A stretch of 64,000 bases of DNA from Ypsolopha sequella. Lineage: Eukaryota; Arthropoda; Insecta; Lepidoptera; Ypsolophidae. Below are positions 48,138 to 59,640 of the stretch, piece by piece (within the stretch, counting starts at the first letter, position 1; every line of letters starts with the position of its first letter). The stretch is taken from contig OW203992.1 of NCBI GenBank assembly GCA_934047225.1, positions 19,829,501-19,893,500 of the forward strand, in the 5' to 3' direction. The position numbers were made by a program, and so were the translations under genes. The notes below the pieces were generated by a model. The model was not told the DNA's origin, ran no database searches, and worked only from the letters and a program-made list of their open reading frames with translations.

Positions 48138-51100
48138 CTAGCCGCGCACGTTCACTGTCGTGCAGCCGTGGATCTCATCCAGCTGGCGCGAGGAGAACGT
48201 TACCACGATGCGCCGCTCGCCGTGCCTTCGCGGGACGAACTTCTCCTGGTAGTTCACGAACTCGCCTGGCTTCACGTCACGGAACCGGATCTGGAATTGT
48301 ATCACCATGTTAATTTCTATTCGCCTTGTTATATTTTTAAACCGTGAATAGTGAAGTGACATTAGGTTACCTGTCGCGGCCTTTGGACTCCATTTCCTTC
48401 AAATGTGAAGTAGCATTCAGTCAGGTGCACATTTAATGGATTCTGGAAACTGAACGTCACTGCGCATTCTTGTCCTATGCATGGCTGGCCACGGACCTGA
48501 ATCCAACAACAAAGTTTAGATGAGAATCCAGAATTAAACAAACCCTATTATTCTCGATGTCGAACACTTCCTATAGATTACCTGCACTTGCATCCTAGGC
48601 TTGTGTAGTGGGAAATCATCCTCGTCAGACCAGGCCTGGCGAGTCTGCTTCACATATGCCATAGCGTGCACCTTCACCATGGAGTGATCAACCAGTTTAT
48701 CCATATACTCTTGAGGTGAAACATGGATCTTGAGCACTTCGCGTTGACCAGCGCGAACGACAAACTCTCCTTGAGCTCGTCGCAGTCGGGATGCGATGGC
48801 GCCAGTGTAGTAGCAAGACGAAGCCGTCAGCACACACCAGATGGTACGGTCTTCGTGTGATTTATTCTGTTGGAACAAAATCAACGATTTGAAGAGTATG
48901 AACGATAAAAACACACCGCAATAAATTTAAGGCAATAATCATGTTGTACCCACCTGAATATTCATGGTGCAATCAAATGGCTGTCCATAAGGTACAAGAT
49001 CAATATCCATGAGATCGAAGTAAACATCTTCGTAGTTACGGTCAGGATATTCATAGTACTGCTGCAGACGCTGGTAGCCGCGGCATGACGTAATGACTGC
49101 AAGACGCTCCGGTGACGAGCTGTCCACCGTTTTGTACTCATGGGTAATTTCCAGCATGTCACTCTCGCCCTCATCATCATCTCGGTTAGGATTCTTCGTA
49201 AGGATCTTACGGCCCACTCTAGAATAGCATCAATTAAATTAAATTAAAAAAATATTATAAATAGGATTATAGGACAGGCGTTGACTTGTAATTTGTCTTC
49301 TTACTGGTAATTATTGGAAGCCATTCTAACGAAGCCCCATTCCGAGTTTTCTTCCTCCTGGAAATGGCACAGCTCGGAGTTGATCTGGCTATACATGAAG
49401 GGTGTGTCATACTGGAAGCCGACCTCACCACGTCGCACGGCTTCAACACTAGCAGGACCGCACTGGTAGACCGACTCTGCTTCCTCCTGTGGTGTAGCAT
49501 CGATAATCTGCCAGCCACTGTATCCTAAAAAACGCATACGTTTGTTCATATATAACTTGAAGAATGAAACCGACTTTACGTATAAATAAGTACTCAGTTG
49601 TTCAAAAAAAATTAAGTATCTCACCCTGAGGTAAATCAGGTCTCAGCATCCATACATCGTTCCACACGTGGAAGTTCCAGCATGAATCATAGCAGTCTTC
49701 ATCGGGTCCGTTGGGTACTTCATTGCCATCGCGATCGAAGTATTTGTCAACAGTGAATGTTCTGTTTGTATCATGTGCAGATACGTAATTGGTGACCGAA
49801 CGGCAAGGAATACCTTGAAAATAAATGAGAATTTTATTAGGTCGATGTTTTCTTATTTTTCTCTGCAATGTAACGTGAAATGCATTATTTATAAGTAGTT
49901 ACCAAGAGCTCGGCAAATTGTGACAACAAGACCGGAATATACCCAGCATTGACCATATTCGACAGGTCTGCCACCGTCCATTAGATAACGTTCCAAGATT
50001 GCAACAGATCCCGTCCAAGCATGTGGAGCTACACCGTCCTTATATTCACCATCATAACGACCAACCATAACACCATCATCGTCATGATTGGCGTTTATCT
50101 GAAGAAAAAGCCAAAATTATGAAGAATTCAAATCAATAAATCAAAATCAAAAGGTGATTAGTAATTTTATTTGAATTCTGTATATCTTCAAGACTTTATC
50201 TATACATACCATTGATGAAATAGCCCTGCAAACACGAATTGGATTACCACGTTCAGAATGTTCTAGCCCACTTCGTTCCAAAAGGTACATGCAAGCTGGC
50301 AGAACCACGTCATCAAACTGTCCATATATCCACTTGCGGCCTTTAGGCTGGCGCCATGTTCCACACCAGATCTTTCCTTGTTCATTTAGAACATACTCCT
50401 TCCTGGACGACTCATTGTCCATGTAAGTAGTATCCTCCCTACACCAAGGGTTGAAAAGGATGTAGACATCTTCGTCACATTTATAGTCGTGACGGTTATC
50501 GCGCTGGCCAAAGCGGTTAGTCTGAACCCAGCAGTTCCAAACACCCACTGGAGCTGTAGCAGGAACGTGAACTTGGAATGTAATCGTATTTCCATCTTGA
50601 CGTTGGATGCTCAGATCCCATTTATCCATTTCATGTGCGAAAGATGCCAAGTTTGTCATGGAACCATGACGAGATCCATGGCGGGACCCAACACCACGAC
50701 CAAATGAAGAATGCTGTTGCGTGGTACCATAGCGATCTGTACGATCAATAGGTTCATGAGGACTCAGAGGACTTTGTTGAAGTGGCAATGGCTCATTGCT
50801 AAATGAACTGCGACGTACGCCATATGTTGTTGTTTCTCTCAAACCACTCATGGGACCTACGGCACCAATAGTACTTATAGGACCCATTGTTCCCTTGCTA
50901 CCCATGGTTGCCACGCCAGTATTGGTGTCTGACTTGCGGGTTATTCCCATCCCCATCATGTCTCTTGAGTCTTGGAACGTCCCTTGTTGAGAACTCCAGT
51001 TAACAGGAAGTACAACCCGTGTCCCTTTGGTGACGCTTGGCTTTGGACCTGTAAAAAAAATCATTAATATTTTGCTCGTAACAAAAATATAACATCTGTT

Positions 51101-51765
51101 TAACTGATTTCTTCTGATAGCGACTTACCAAAGCAGAACACAATGCGAATCATATCCTGTTGCTTATCATAGGTCCTGTCGAAACGTACAGCAAAAAAGA
51201 AATTCTGGCCACGTCTTAAAACGGGATTCGGCAGTATGTTATCGTTGACTAAATCGTACTGCTCCGTATGATGGTCTTTTGAGTTATCCCTCGAATAGAA
51301 CTCGGTCAACTCTACTTTTAGTGGTTGCTGAGAGTAATAACTTTGGGGAATCATCTCCAATGTGTCTTGGCGACGGCGATGCTCATTCTGGTCGGCCAAC
51401 TTGCAGATCAAGTTATGGCTGTACTGAGTATTAGGGCTGTTTCTTGTTGAATGCTTCATACGATGAGAGCCCCCCGCACTATGAGAACGTCCCGGACGAT
51501 GTTGTGCCGTAGGTCCAGCTCGCTGCATGGGCCAACGACGAGTTTGTCCAGGACGTTGGCAAAAGCTCGAAATATTGTAATAAGCTGACAAACCAGGGAC
51601 ATAGTTTGAAGGCATCCCTCCGATTAAAATCGGCTGTTCTCTCGTACAGCTCATTGTACTTATGCCCGTAGTTAGACCTGTGATTCCACCGAGACCCATT
51701 CCAGTTACACTGGATGTCATGCTGGATGACATTCTTTCCTTGCTGGATCTACGAACCATAGCCAT
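48138..51765 (-). CDS. Transglutaminase B (hemocyte type), complete, 9 exons, 969 aa
   Basis: Exons in transcript order: 51129-51765, 50210-51048, 49903-50098, 49625-49813, 49305-49524, 48954-49218, 48582-48866, 48371-48496, 48138-48290. All are GT-AG with consistent phases, 2,910 nt including the stop. Triad: Cys543 (EYGQCWVYSG), His606 (CWNFHVWND), Asp629 (GWQIIDATPQE). Beta-barrels follow and the C-terminus is CTTVNVRG. It is longer than the usual 690-780 aa for two reasons: a Ser/Gly/Thr/Met-rich, basic N-terminal region (about residues 1-145), and a roughly 120-residue low-complexity insert (about 233-352) inside the first beta-sandwich between VVLPVNW and KWDLSIQRQDG. No signal peptide or myristoylation site is seen. 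The start ATG at 51765 is preceded by an open stretch of 15 codons beginning right after TAG, so an acceptor at TATATAG|GAC and an extra 5' exon cannot be excluded. Paralogous to TG-A and nearly identical to TG-C. Confidence 0.93.
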
Positions 51766-51884
51766 CTTGGTAGGTTCTTCAGTAACTTCTTCAATTATTA
51801 AAATGAAGTCCTATATAGTACAGGACCACACTGTGCTCCGAAATGTTATCAGAGCGAATGCTGCCATGAGGTTGAAGGTGAACC

Positions 51885-51892
51885 TTTATATA
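51885..51892 (-). promoter_or_regulatory. TATA box of TG-B
   Basis: TATATAAA on the minus strand, about 120 bp before the TG-B ATG. A transcription start about 30 bp downstream (near 51,860, at a TTC-rich stretch with GCATTC) would leave a 5' UTR of about 95 nt. This supports 51765 as the real start and a single first exon. Confidence 0.5.
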
Positions 51893-52549
51893 CCTCAAAA
51901 TGGGCTTAAACATACCAAAAAAATCATTCACCGCTGAGGTATCCGATGTCATTTCAGGTGCTGAACTCGATACCTGTTAGCCTACGCTATTGTCTGCGAT
52001 CAGTCATGGTACCCAAACTAGTTCACGCATAGTTTTGTATAGGATAGTAAAACAATTTTTATACGTTACTAGCTTTTGCACGATACTTTGCCCGCGATAA
52101 GTTCAGATCTTCCTATACAACTCTAACAACCTGTTAGGCAAAATTACATTTACACTTTTTTAGAATCAGATTTTCGAAAAAAAAAATCTTGGTGCACCCC
52201 TAAACCTAAAATATGTATTTGATTATTTCTTTTCAAAAGTTTAATTTCATTAGTAGACGTAAAATATGAAAAAAGTCATTATTTTGAAATTACTTTTGTA
52301 TGGTATTACGTAAAGATTACTGGATAAATAAAGCTGTTACGAAATTTACATAAACAAACGAAATTCAAAAATAAATAATTATTATCCTTTTTAGTCTTAG
52401 GTATTTAGTATAAGGTATTTGTATAATTTTTCGTTGTATTTCATTATTATCCTTATTTTTATTAAATATATTCACGATATAAATCAACCTTTTTCAATTA
52501 TTTGGTACGATAACTTTTTTTTTTTGTTACAGTAAACGGTTATGGGCAA
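51893..52549. other. Region upstream of TG-B
   Basis: AT-rich. The first few hundred bases should include the TG-B promoter. From about 52,250 the sequence resembles the flank at 43,540-43,690, so the duplication may begin there, though this stretch is itself repeat-like (also seen at 12,350-12,480). Confidence 0.4.
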
Positions 52550-52926
52550 GATTTTAAATACCATTTTCTTACTTATCTCAAAATTTACGAAATAGGAACG
52601 CGAGTCTGACTCGTACTTGATGTGGAAAACAATGTTAGACTGGATAATCAATAACAGTTTTATTGCTATTTTTATTCACAATTTAAATCGTCAGATATAA
52701 GTTATTTGAGAGGATGGAGGACTGTTATTTTTGTAAGCTATAAAAATGATTGTCTTTGCGTCTTTACAGTTTATTACGCGTCCCTAAAGTGGTAGAGGAT
52801 GATGATAAAAATCACAAATTCTAGAAAATATTACCATTATATTATTAAAATCGCTCACTTTATATTATATTAATATTTTTAGTACTCACGGTAATGTCTT
52901 AACTCGCAGCACGATATTATAGTCTT

Positions 52927-53185
52927 ATACAAGGTGGCTTTTTGATCATCGTCCAAATTCATACTGGAGGCTCGGTAAGTGTTCAGCATCATGATAACAA
53001 TTTTTGTGAAATTCGTATAATGAAATTTCGACTTCCCATAGTAATTCACTCCCAGTCCTGAGTGAATCACTATGGGAGTCGAAATTTAGTTTTATGAATT
53101 TTACAAAAATTGTTATTGGTTCACGATGCTGATGAACCAAGGCTCAAGTAAGAATTTGGACGATGTTAACAAATTCATCTTGTAT
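52927..53185. mobile_element. Fold-back MITE, AAGGTGAC family, in duplication copy 2
   Basis: ATACAAGGTGGCTTTTTGAT to CATCTTGTAT, with a second inner inverted repeat (TTTCGACTTCCCATAGT / ACTATGGGAGTCGAAA). The matching site near 44,935 in copy 1 lacks it, so it inserted after duplication or was lost from copy 1. Confidence 0.75.
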
Positions 53186-53278
53186 GTGTATGTGATAAAT
53201 AAATAAATCAACTGACCGTCAAGAGACCAAATTCACGCGACTGAAAAACCCTGAAAATATAATACTTCAAAAGCTCAT

Positions 53279-53547
53279 GCGTATTATATCATTTATTTTT
53301 GCTATTTATTTGTGTATATATTTATCTTATTTTAAGTATTTTTAAGTACAAAAGTTATACTTGTGCATTTATTTTAGGTATTTGGTATCCATTTAATTAT
53401 TATTATTTATTTTGTGCACCACCTGCGCGATAAATTTCTCCAACAATCAATCGCCGCCAATTGTTACCTTTTTTTATTAGTTTGTTCTTTTGCCTGTTTT
53501 TTTTATTTTGGTATACAATAAAGAGTATTTGTCTTGTCTTGTCTCAT
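53279..53547 (+). mobile_element. 5'-truncated LINE 3' end with a 5-bp target repeat
   Basis: CTCAT at 53274-53278 and 53543-53547 flank about 265 bp ending TTTTGGTATACAATAAAGAG, then TATTTGTCTTGTCTTGTCT. Copy 1 has AAAGCTCATTCGTTTTATGT uninterrupted (about 45,028). Confidence 0.7.
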
Positions 53548-53604
53548 TCGTTTTATGTGAGATTTATCTCTACATCAATGTTTGTTTTGAAGCTAGACAG
53601 CAAA

Positions 53605-54471
53605 TAGTCCGTAAGCCCGGTCCAAAATTGTCTACGTCATATGACAACACGATAAAATGCATGGCACACGGTCGAAAAAGGTGTGCTGAGCGAGGATCAG
53701 AAAAGTATAGCACTTGAAATTGGCCGGAAGTTTGAAAAAATCCTCCACTTCCGGTCTCTATTTTAACGTTCTATTTACGTCATGTGACATCAGTACGATA
53801 CACATGGCATCATTTAGCCCTTTAATCGTAATTTGCCCGTTGACTGGTACATTATTAGCCTTAGTTTCTCTACATTGTTCTCTTTACATATTAGTAGAAT
53901 TTTTCTTACATTACCATGAGAGATAAAGAAAGAAAAGATACTTCTTCACCAACCAAGTCGTACAAGTCGATAATCCTTGTAAAATTATGGCCATTTAACG
54001 AATTCACAAGGATTCGTTCACTTCTACCTAGGTCGTAGTTAAAGCATCACTTTTAAAAGACTTCCGGCCAAATATGGCTTGGCAGACTTATTTATTCTTA
54101 AAGACACTATTATTTCAAAACTTTTAGATTAATATTCATCAAGATGTCATATCACGTAGGAAAGAGTATCCCGTGGCCAACTTTGTCACCGTCTGTCAAG
54201 TACTTGCGGCCATTTCAGAACTGACAGACTTATGTTTACCGTTTCTACGATTAAAGGGGTAAATGATGCTATGTGTATCGTACTGATGTCACATGACGTA
54301 AATAGAACGTTAAAATAGTGACCGGAAGTGAAGGATTTTCTCAAACTTCCTGCCAATTTTAAGTGCCATACTTGTCTGATCCTCGCTCAACACACCTTTT
54401 TCGATCGTGTGCCATGCATTTTACCGTGTTGTCATATTACGTAGACAATTTTGGACCGGGCTTACGGACTA
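53605..54471. mobile_element. Long-TIR element, 867 bp, arms about 240 bp
   Basis: Ends TAGTCCGTAAGCCCGGTCCA / TGGACCGGGCTTACGGACTA. Arms stay paired through ATGCATGGCACACGGTCG and ATCAGTACGATACACATGGC. Copy 1 (45,087-45,095) is the empty site GACAGCAAAGATCC, and AAA flanks the element on both sides. The 380-bp centre has no open frame of note. Confidence 0.8.
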
Positions 54472-54650
54472 AAAGATCCACGAGAAGCCAATAAATGTCG
54501 CACAACTTACGCACACACGGCCACACGTTATGAGACTATCTTGTACAATTATCACCTTAATGCGGATGTAGTAAGAACTGCCATGTTTACTGTAACAAAT
54601 TTGAGAGAACACACTTATAATGTATAATTATAAATTAATTATGAGTGACG

Positions 54651-54807
54651 TGTCGATTCGGTGTAGCACGATCTAAGTTATTTGACAGGACTAAACTTAA
54701 TTTAAGCGTTTTGTCCTTGTCTTTTTGATAAAGAAAGAAAAAGACAGGTAGCTCAAAATAAGGTTAGTCCTTTCAAATAAGTTAAGTCGTGTTATATCGA
54801 ATTGACA
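54651..54807. mobile_element. Palindromic MITE (TCGATTCGG ends), in duplication copy 2
   Basis: TGTCGATTCGGTGTAGCACG ... TGTTATATCGAATTGACA. Missing from the matching place in copy 1 (about 45,270), which confirms an insertion. Confidence 0.75.
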
Positions 54808-54947
54808 CCATTATCCGCTTCTCAATCGACATTCATATTAAAAATCCACAGAGTGTAAAAATCTGTTCAAACTAAGACGCGTGCGCAAGACCATGCATGG
54901 TCATAGAATTCGTGGATATTATATTACTCACTTCACTCAACCTTTTA

Positions 54948-55618
54948 GGGTTCCGTAGTAAGTAACAAGGAACCCTTATAGTTTCGCCATGTCCGTCTTT
55001 CTGTCTGTATGTCTGTCCGCGGCTTAGCTTAGAGACTATTAGTACTAGAAAGCTGTAATTTGGCATGGGTGTACATATTTATCACGCCGATAAAGTGGTA
55101 CAGTAAAATTTTGGAAAAGATTTTTTTAGTGTACCTACCCTACACGTAAAGTGGGGATGATTTTTTTCTCATCTATCCCCTAGTGTGGGGTGTCGTTGGA
55201 TAGGTAATTCAAAAATATATTGGGAAGACCATTTTTCAATCGAGGGTTCCGTTTGTGAAATATTAAGTTTAAAAGTGTTGATTTTTTTTAGAGTCAAGTG
55301 TCCCCCCCCCCCCCCGGTCAGTGAAACGGTTGTAAGGAAAACTATCACAGCTAAGTAGGCTTTACAAGTTAACGAGTACAGATCGCGCCAAACTTTTAGT
55401 CCCCTCTAAACACCGGGCGATTCGCATCAGCAGGAACAAAATGTATGGGCCGTTCTTGGGAAGAGCAACTTCCGAGCGTACTAGAAGTTTGGCGCGATCT
55501 ATATTAGTCGACAAACTTAAAAATGTACCTACTTGGAGAAGAAGTCCGCATATTGTGCAGGGCAACTACGGAACCCTATACTGCGCGTGCCCGACACGCA
55601 CTTGGCCGGTTTTTTTTT
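54948..55618 (+). mobile_element. GGTTCCGTA ... CTTGGCCGG-type repeat, copy 2 only
   Basis: AGGGTTCCGTAGTAAGTAAC ... ACACGCACTTGGCCGGTTTT. Holds an inner inverted repeat AGATCGCGCCAAACTTTTAG / ACTAGAAGTTTGGCGCGATC. Sister of 57,619-58,337. The open frames seen here are repeat sequence. Confidence 0.7.
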
Positions 55619-55698
55619 TCATTATTAGCGTGAATATTTTTTTATTCTAATAAATTTAATTAATGTACATGTTATTGAAAATGTATATAAGTAATTCA

Positions 55699-56030
55699 GG
55701 GGCAGAGGTCTCCAAAAGGCGCATGTATGCATCCTTTGGAGATGGCTACATATTTGCGCCTTTTGGAGTAGAAACCCTTGGGCCATGGAACCAGAGGCAC
55801 GATGACTTTTCCAAGAAATATCCTCACGCCTGGTCGTGGTCGATTGGCGGGCTAAGATCCAACGGTGTAACGCCACCAGCCTGCTGGGAGGTCCCAACGA
55901 GTACAGGAGGTCCTGCGGCAGCGAACTAAGTAATATTTTTTATTTAATGTAGGCTATTTGTATATTTTATTTTCTGTGAAGGTAGTGTTTGTTTTGAGTA
56001 TTATTTATGTTATTTAAATTTCTTGTGAAT
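55699..56030 (+). pseudogene. LINE 3' fragment, in duplication copy 2
   Basis: The frame carries KRRMYASFGDGYIFAPFGVE followed by TLGPWNQRHDDFSKKY, the 'PFGVETLGPW' C-terminal motif of insect non-LTR elements, then a stop and an AT-rich tail. Absent from copy 1 near 45,690. Confidence 0.65.
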
Positions 56031-56439
56031 ATTTCAGTAATTTATGAATAATAAATTGATAAGCTGATTTAGAAAATGTATACCTATTATGATTTATTTT
56101 AAATACCATAATACATATCCTGGAAATTACATAAATATCCTAGGAATTTTATATAATGTTTAACTCGATCTAGCTAGGAATTGTATGAAAATGATAAACA
56201 TAGACGACAATACTTCAATTTTAATAAAACATTTATATTATTCACGACACATTACTAAAGCAGAGTTTACATTTTTGTCTAGTTAGAAGTAGAGTAATTA
56301 TATAGCGTGCTATTTATCCGACTATATATCCTCTTTACTTTCCCAGATACCATCTTCGGTACTATTTTGCAACCGTTTACATTAATTATAGAAATAAATT
56401 ATAGTATTAAATTCACGATTGAAGCAAAACAGCTCATCT

Positions 56440-56620
56440 CAATATATACTATGATCGGGATAGCCGACCATTTCAGCAGATCCAGATTGAAGCTTCAGCA
56501 GTGTGAGGCGTAACGTCGTCATGTAAACGTTCTCACTCGCCCAGATGAAGGCAGTCTAAATCTGCTGAAACTGGTCAGCTATCCCGATCAAAGATGAATA
56601 TATTGAGATGAGCCGGTTTG
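56440..56620. mobile_element. Hairpin MITE of the 9.5-kb family (copy 2)
   Basis: Orthologous to 46,530-46,755 but better preserved: CGATCGGGATAGCCGACCAT-like start and CTGGTCAGCTATCCCGATC on the right, ending TGAGATGAGCCG. Confidence 0.7.
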
Positions 56621-56932
56621 TTTAAATCATGTTTACACTATTTATTTTTATTTTTATAAAAGCACTGCCAAGTTGCTAGATCCTTGGATGACTTATGTAT
56701 TGTGCATGCGTAACAAACGATAGCTATCGCGTAGCACTAAAGTTTAGTGACTAAACAAACACGGACGCATAAGATGGTTTACCCAGCCCCTCCTATTCCC
56801 GCTTCTTCGAGTTTCCGATTACTTCTAAGGAAATATATACAATTCCTAGGAAATTTGTATCGTGAAATTTACGTGTTAACGTAAAATTAATTAATAGACC
56901 ACGCTAAATTAGCAACTCGATTCAAAGACGCG

Positions 56933-57205
56933 GTTAAGAGATCAACTTGATTTTTTTATAAAATAGGCAATAGAAATATGAAAGGATGTTACCTAAATCC
57001 AATATTTTTTTCCCTACAAAATATTTCAGTATTAGCTAAAACACACCAATTTGTTGTTTTTACGTGATCACTAGTATTACGCGTCCAAGAAAAAGAGGCC
57101 AAAGAGCCAACATATAATCGTCTCTATGAAAAGCAAATAAGGTCTTTGCCATTAGACTTATTGTGCTGGACGAGTAATAAAAAAAGTTGCTAGGGTATGC
57201 CATCC
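56933..57205 (+). repeat. Dispersed 270-bp repeat shared with TG-A intron 1
   Basis: GACGCGGTTAAGAGATCAAC ... GTTGCTAGGGTATGCCATCC matches 40,937-41,225 at about 90%, in the same orientation. It has no known family features and does not follow the TG-B/TG-C duplication order. Confidence 0.6.
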
Positions 57206-57400
57206 TCTGATGATGTTACTGTAGCCGGAAACTGGCGGTAGTAATTGTCCATACAAACAACTTTTAGTATCAAACCAGCCCTCAAGTCGCGAAAATAAAT
57301 CAGCTATTCCATAAAAAGTGACATACCTACCCGACAAACAACAGTTTTTGTTATTCACGATTTCCCGATTTTTTTCACGAAAGCTTTTTGATACATATTG
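57206..57400. mobile_element. MITE related to the 7,652 element
   Basis: TGTAGCCGGAAACTGGCGGT ... CAGCTATTCCATAAAAAGTG ... ACATACCTACCCGACAAACA. The right end is less clear. Confidence 0.5.
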
Positions 57401-57404
57401 ATAC

Positions 57405-57490
57405 ACTAGCTTCACCGACGATTATTACGTCCCAAACGTAATGGGTAGTGAGCCCTTTCGTTGTACTTCGGGCACAAATGGACCAACAGA
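57405..57490 (-). mobile_element. SINE fragment
   Basis: AGCTTCACCGACGATTATTA, CGTCCCAAACGTAATGGGTA, GTACTTCGGGCACAAATGG: body of the 41-kb SINE family, both ends lost. Confidence 0.6.
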
Positions 57491-57618
57491 TTAAGACGAA
57501 GCGCACATCGACTTTGCAATTATAAACCGTAGACTGACTTTCATAAAGTTGAAAATCGCGTGCGCCAAAATGCGCGCGAAACGATTCAGAACGAGTTAAA
57601 ATTACAATATTGCATTTT

Positions 57619-58337
57619 TAGGGTTCCGTAGTCAGCAACAAGGAACTCTTATACTTTCGCCATGTCCGTCTGTCTGTCTGTCTGTCCGCGGCTTAGCTTA
57701 GAGACTATTAGTACTAGAAAACTGTTATTTGGCATGGTTATACATATATTTATCACGCCGATAAAGTGGTACAGTAAAATTTTGGAAAAGATTTTTTTAG
57801 GGTACCTACCCTACACGTAAAGTGGGGATGGTTTTTTTTTCTCGTCTATCCCTTAGTGTGGGATGTCATTGGATAGATCATTTAAAAACATTGAGGGTGT
57901 GAGAAGACCATTTTTCGATCCAGGATTCCATTTGCGAAATAATAGGCTTAAAGTGTTAATTTTTATTAGAGTCAAGTGTCCCCCTCCCGCCCTGCCAGCG
58001 AAACGGTTGTATTTTGAGACGTGAAAGAAATCAAATAACGAAATTAAAAGGAAAACTATCACAGGTAAGTAGGCTTTACAAGTTAACGAGTACAGATCGC
58101 GCCAAACTTTTAGTCCCCTCCAAACACGGGGCGATTCGCATCAGCAGGAACAAAATGTATCGGTCGTTCTTGGGGAGAGCAACTTCCGAGCGTACTAGAA
58201 GTTTGGCGCGATCTATATTAGTCGACAAACTTAAAAATATATTTATACCTACTTGGAGAAGAAGTCCGCATATTGTGCAGGGCAACTACGGAACCCTACA
58301 CTGCGCGTGGTCCGACACGCACTTGGCCGGTTTTTTT
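57619..58337 (+). mobile_element. GGTTCCGTA ... CTTGGCCGG-type repeat, sister copy
   Basis: About 90% identical to 54,948-55,618 including the inner GATCGCGCCAAAC inverted repeat. Confidence 0.7.
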
Positions 58338-58499
58338 CAACTTACATTGGTTAATAAATAAGATTTTCGTATTGATCGTAAAATATGAGACACAAAGCTC
58401 AAATGGATTAAACACAAAACCAAAAAAAATAGTCAAAAAGAGACTATTTTCAAAAATAAAATCTATCGGACGAAAGTTTTCCAATTAGGTAACGCTACA

Positions 58500-58690
58500 T
58501 ACAAAGGCAGTATGAAGGTGTAAAAAACATATATATATAAGTTTCATATTTATTGGGTAAGTGGTAGATTCTGTACGATCGTTCAAAAACTCTAGAAAAA
58601 ACGAAGGCCTCCTCACGAAATTGAACCCACGACCTCTGGGTTAGCAGACGAGTGCTCTATCACTCATCCACAAAGGTTAACAAACATTAC
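58500..58690 (-). mobile_element. tRNA-like SINE of a second type
   Basis: On the minus strand it reads GTGGATGAGTGATAGAGCAC (box A-like) and GTGGGTTCAATTTC (box B-like) with an anticodon-like arm at CTGCTAACCC. There is no paired acceptor stem and the anticodon stem is imperfect, so it is a SINE head or tRNA pseudogene and not a gene. Confidence 0.55.
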
Positions 58691-59409
58691 AACTATTTTT
58701 GACGGTGTTTAAAAATATCTTACTCGAGAAATTTATTTGTATCGACGAGTACCGCCAACAGCGTCAAAGTATAATATTAAAGCCAAAGTAATTAAATAGC
58801 GATTGGCTAGATATTATATATATTCGCTAAACTGCGTAGATAATTTAATAAATTGATTAATTTATCTAGAGATTATTCATAATAGCTAGTTGGAATTGGC
58901 TAAAGTAATAAATGCGATCCTACTTGCTTTTTTCTACTTATCATATGAAACTGTTGAAAACGGCGACTTGAAAATACAATTTTGGGTTGAGTTGAATAAT
59001 TCTCAGGCGAACAATTTTATATTTTAGTGACAATTTAATTTTAAGTTACAAAACTTGGGACGTCGCCTCGCTGCGCTCCGCTTCGCTCGGCTCCTTATTT
59101 TATATTACATGTAAACCTAAAACGCTCCTCGTCGCTTCGCTCGTCGTCGCACGTATTTTTTGACTTTTGGTGAAATATTTTATTGTGTTTTATTACTTTA
59201 TCCACGTCTTACTAGATATTTTGTATAATAGCTAGATTATTTGATTAATTCTGCTCCAATAATCACTTTGTCTAAATTAGGTAGACATTATATATAATGG
59301 CTGGAGAGTATAAATAATATCTAGATTAATTACTTTGGCTGTAACATATACCTACACTACAAAATTACGAAGTTACTTACCTCTAAATTTCATGTTTTTC
59401 GAGTGTTAA

Positions 59410-59640
59410 AGGGCCTTCCTTAAATCATACAGCCTTGAAATTTGTATTAAAAATAAGTGAAAAATCATCTAAATATTTTGGAATATTTTAATAAAGCTCC
59501 ATTTTTCGTAAGCGTGTGTTTCTTGATGGTCGTAACAGGCATAGCTCAGAGCGCGCTATTTTAGGCTAAAAGTAAACGTCATAGAGTTCAGTTCTGATTG
59601 ACGCAAAATGAAGAGCTCGATCTGGCTTTATATGTAAAGA
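59410..59640 (+). repeat. Dispersed repeat shared with 3,940-4,200
   Basis: TACAGCCTTGAAATTTGTAT ... GAGCGCGCTATTTTAGGCTA ... CATAGAGTTCAGTTCTGATT. Confidence 0.55.

Larger units (their letters stand above)
44556..50015. repeat. Segmental duplication, copy 1 (contains TG-B)
   Basis: Collinear with 52,550-64,000. Matched stretches: 44,556-45,090 with 52,550-53,600; 45,090-45,420 with 54,474-55,630; 45,640-46,080 with 55,640-56,450; 46,530-46,770 with 56,450-56,640; 47,060-47,490 with 59,735-60,170; 47,490-50,015 with 61,445-64,000. Divergence falls from about 14% at the left to about 5% behind the gene and under 1% in exons. Copy 1 has its own insertions at 44,115-44,550, about 45,430-45,640 and 46,085-46,538. 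The right boundary lies outside the visible part of copy 2. Confidence 0.85.

Noticed and set aside
48068..48313. 81-codon plus-strand frame, conserved in TG-C at 62,028-62,273
   Set aside because: It lies antisense to the last TG exon and is kept only because the exon is. Arg/Ser-rich composition is typical of a shadow frame.
55441..55650. Repeated frame MYGPFLGRATSERTRSLARS, also at 58,014-58,361
   Set aside because: Comes from the GGCCGG-tail repeat; identical frames arise because the repeat is duplicated.
58610..58685. tRNA gene on the minus strand
   Set aside because: Boxes A and B are approximate and the anticodon and acceptor stems do not pair properly: tRNA-like SINE or pseudogene.
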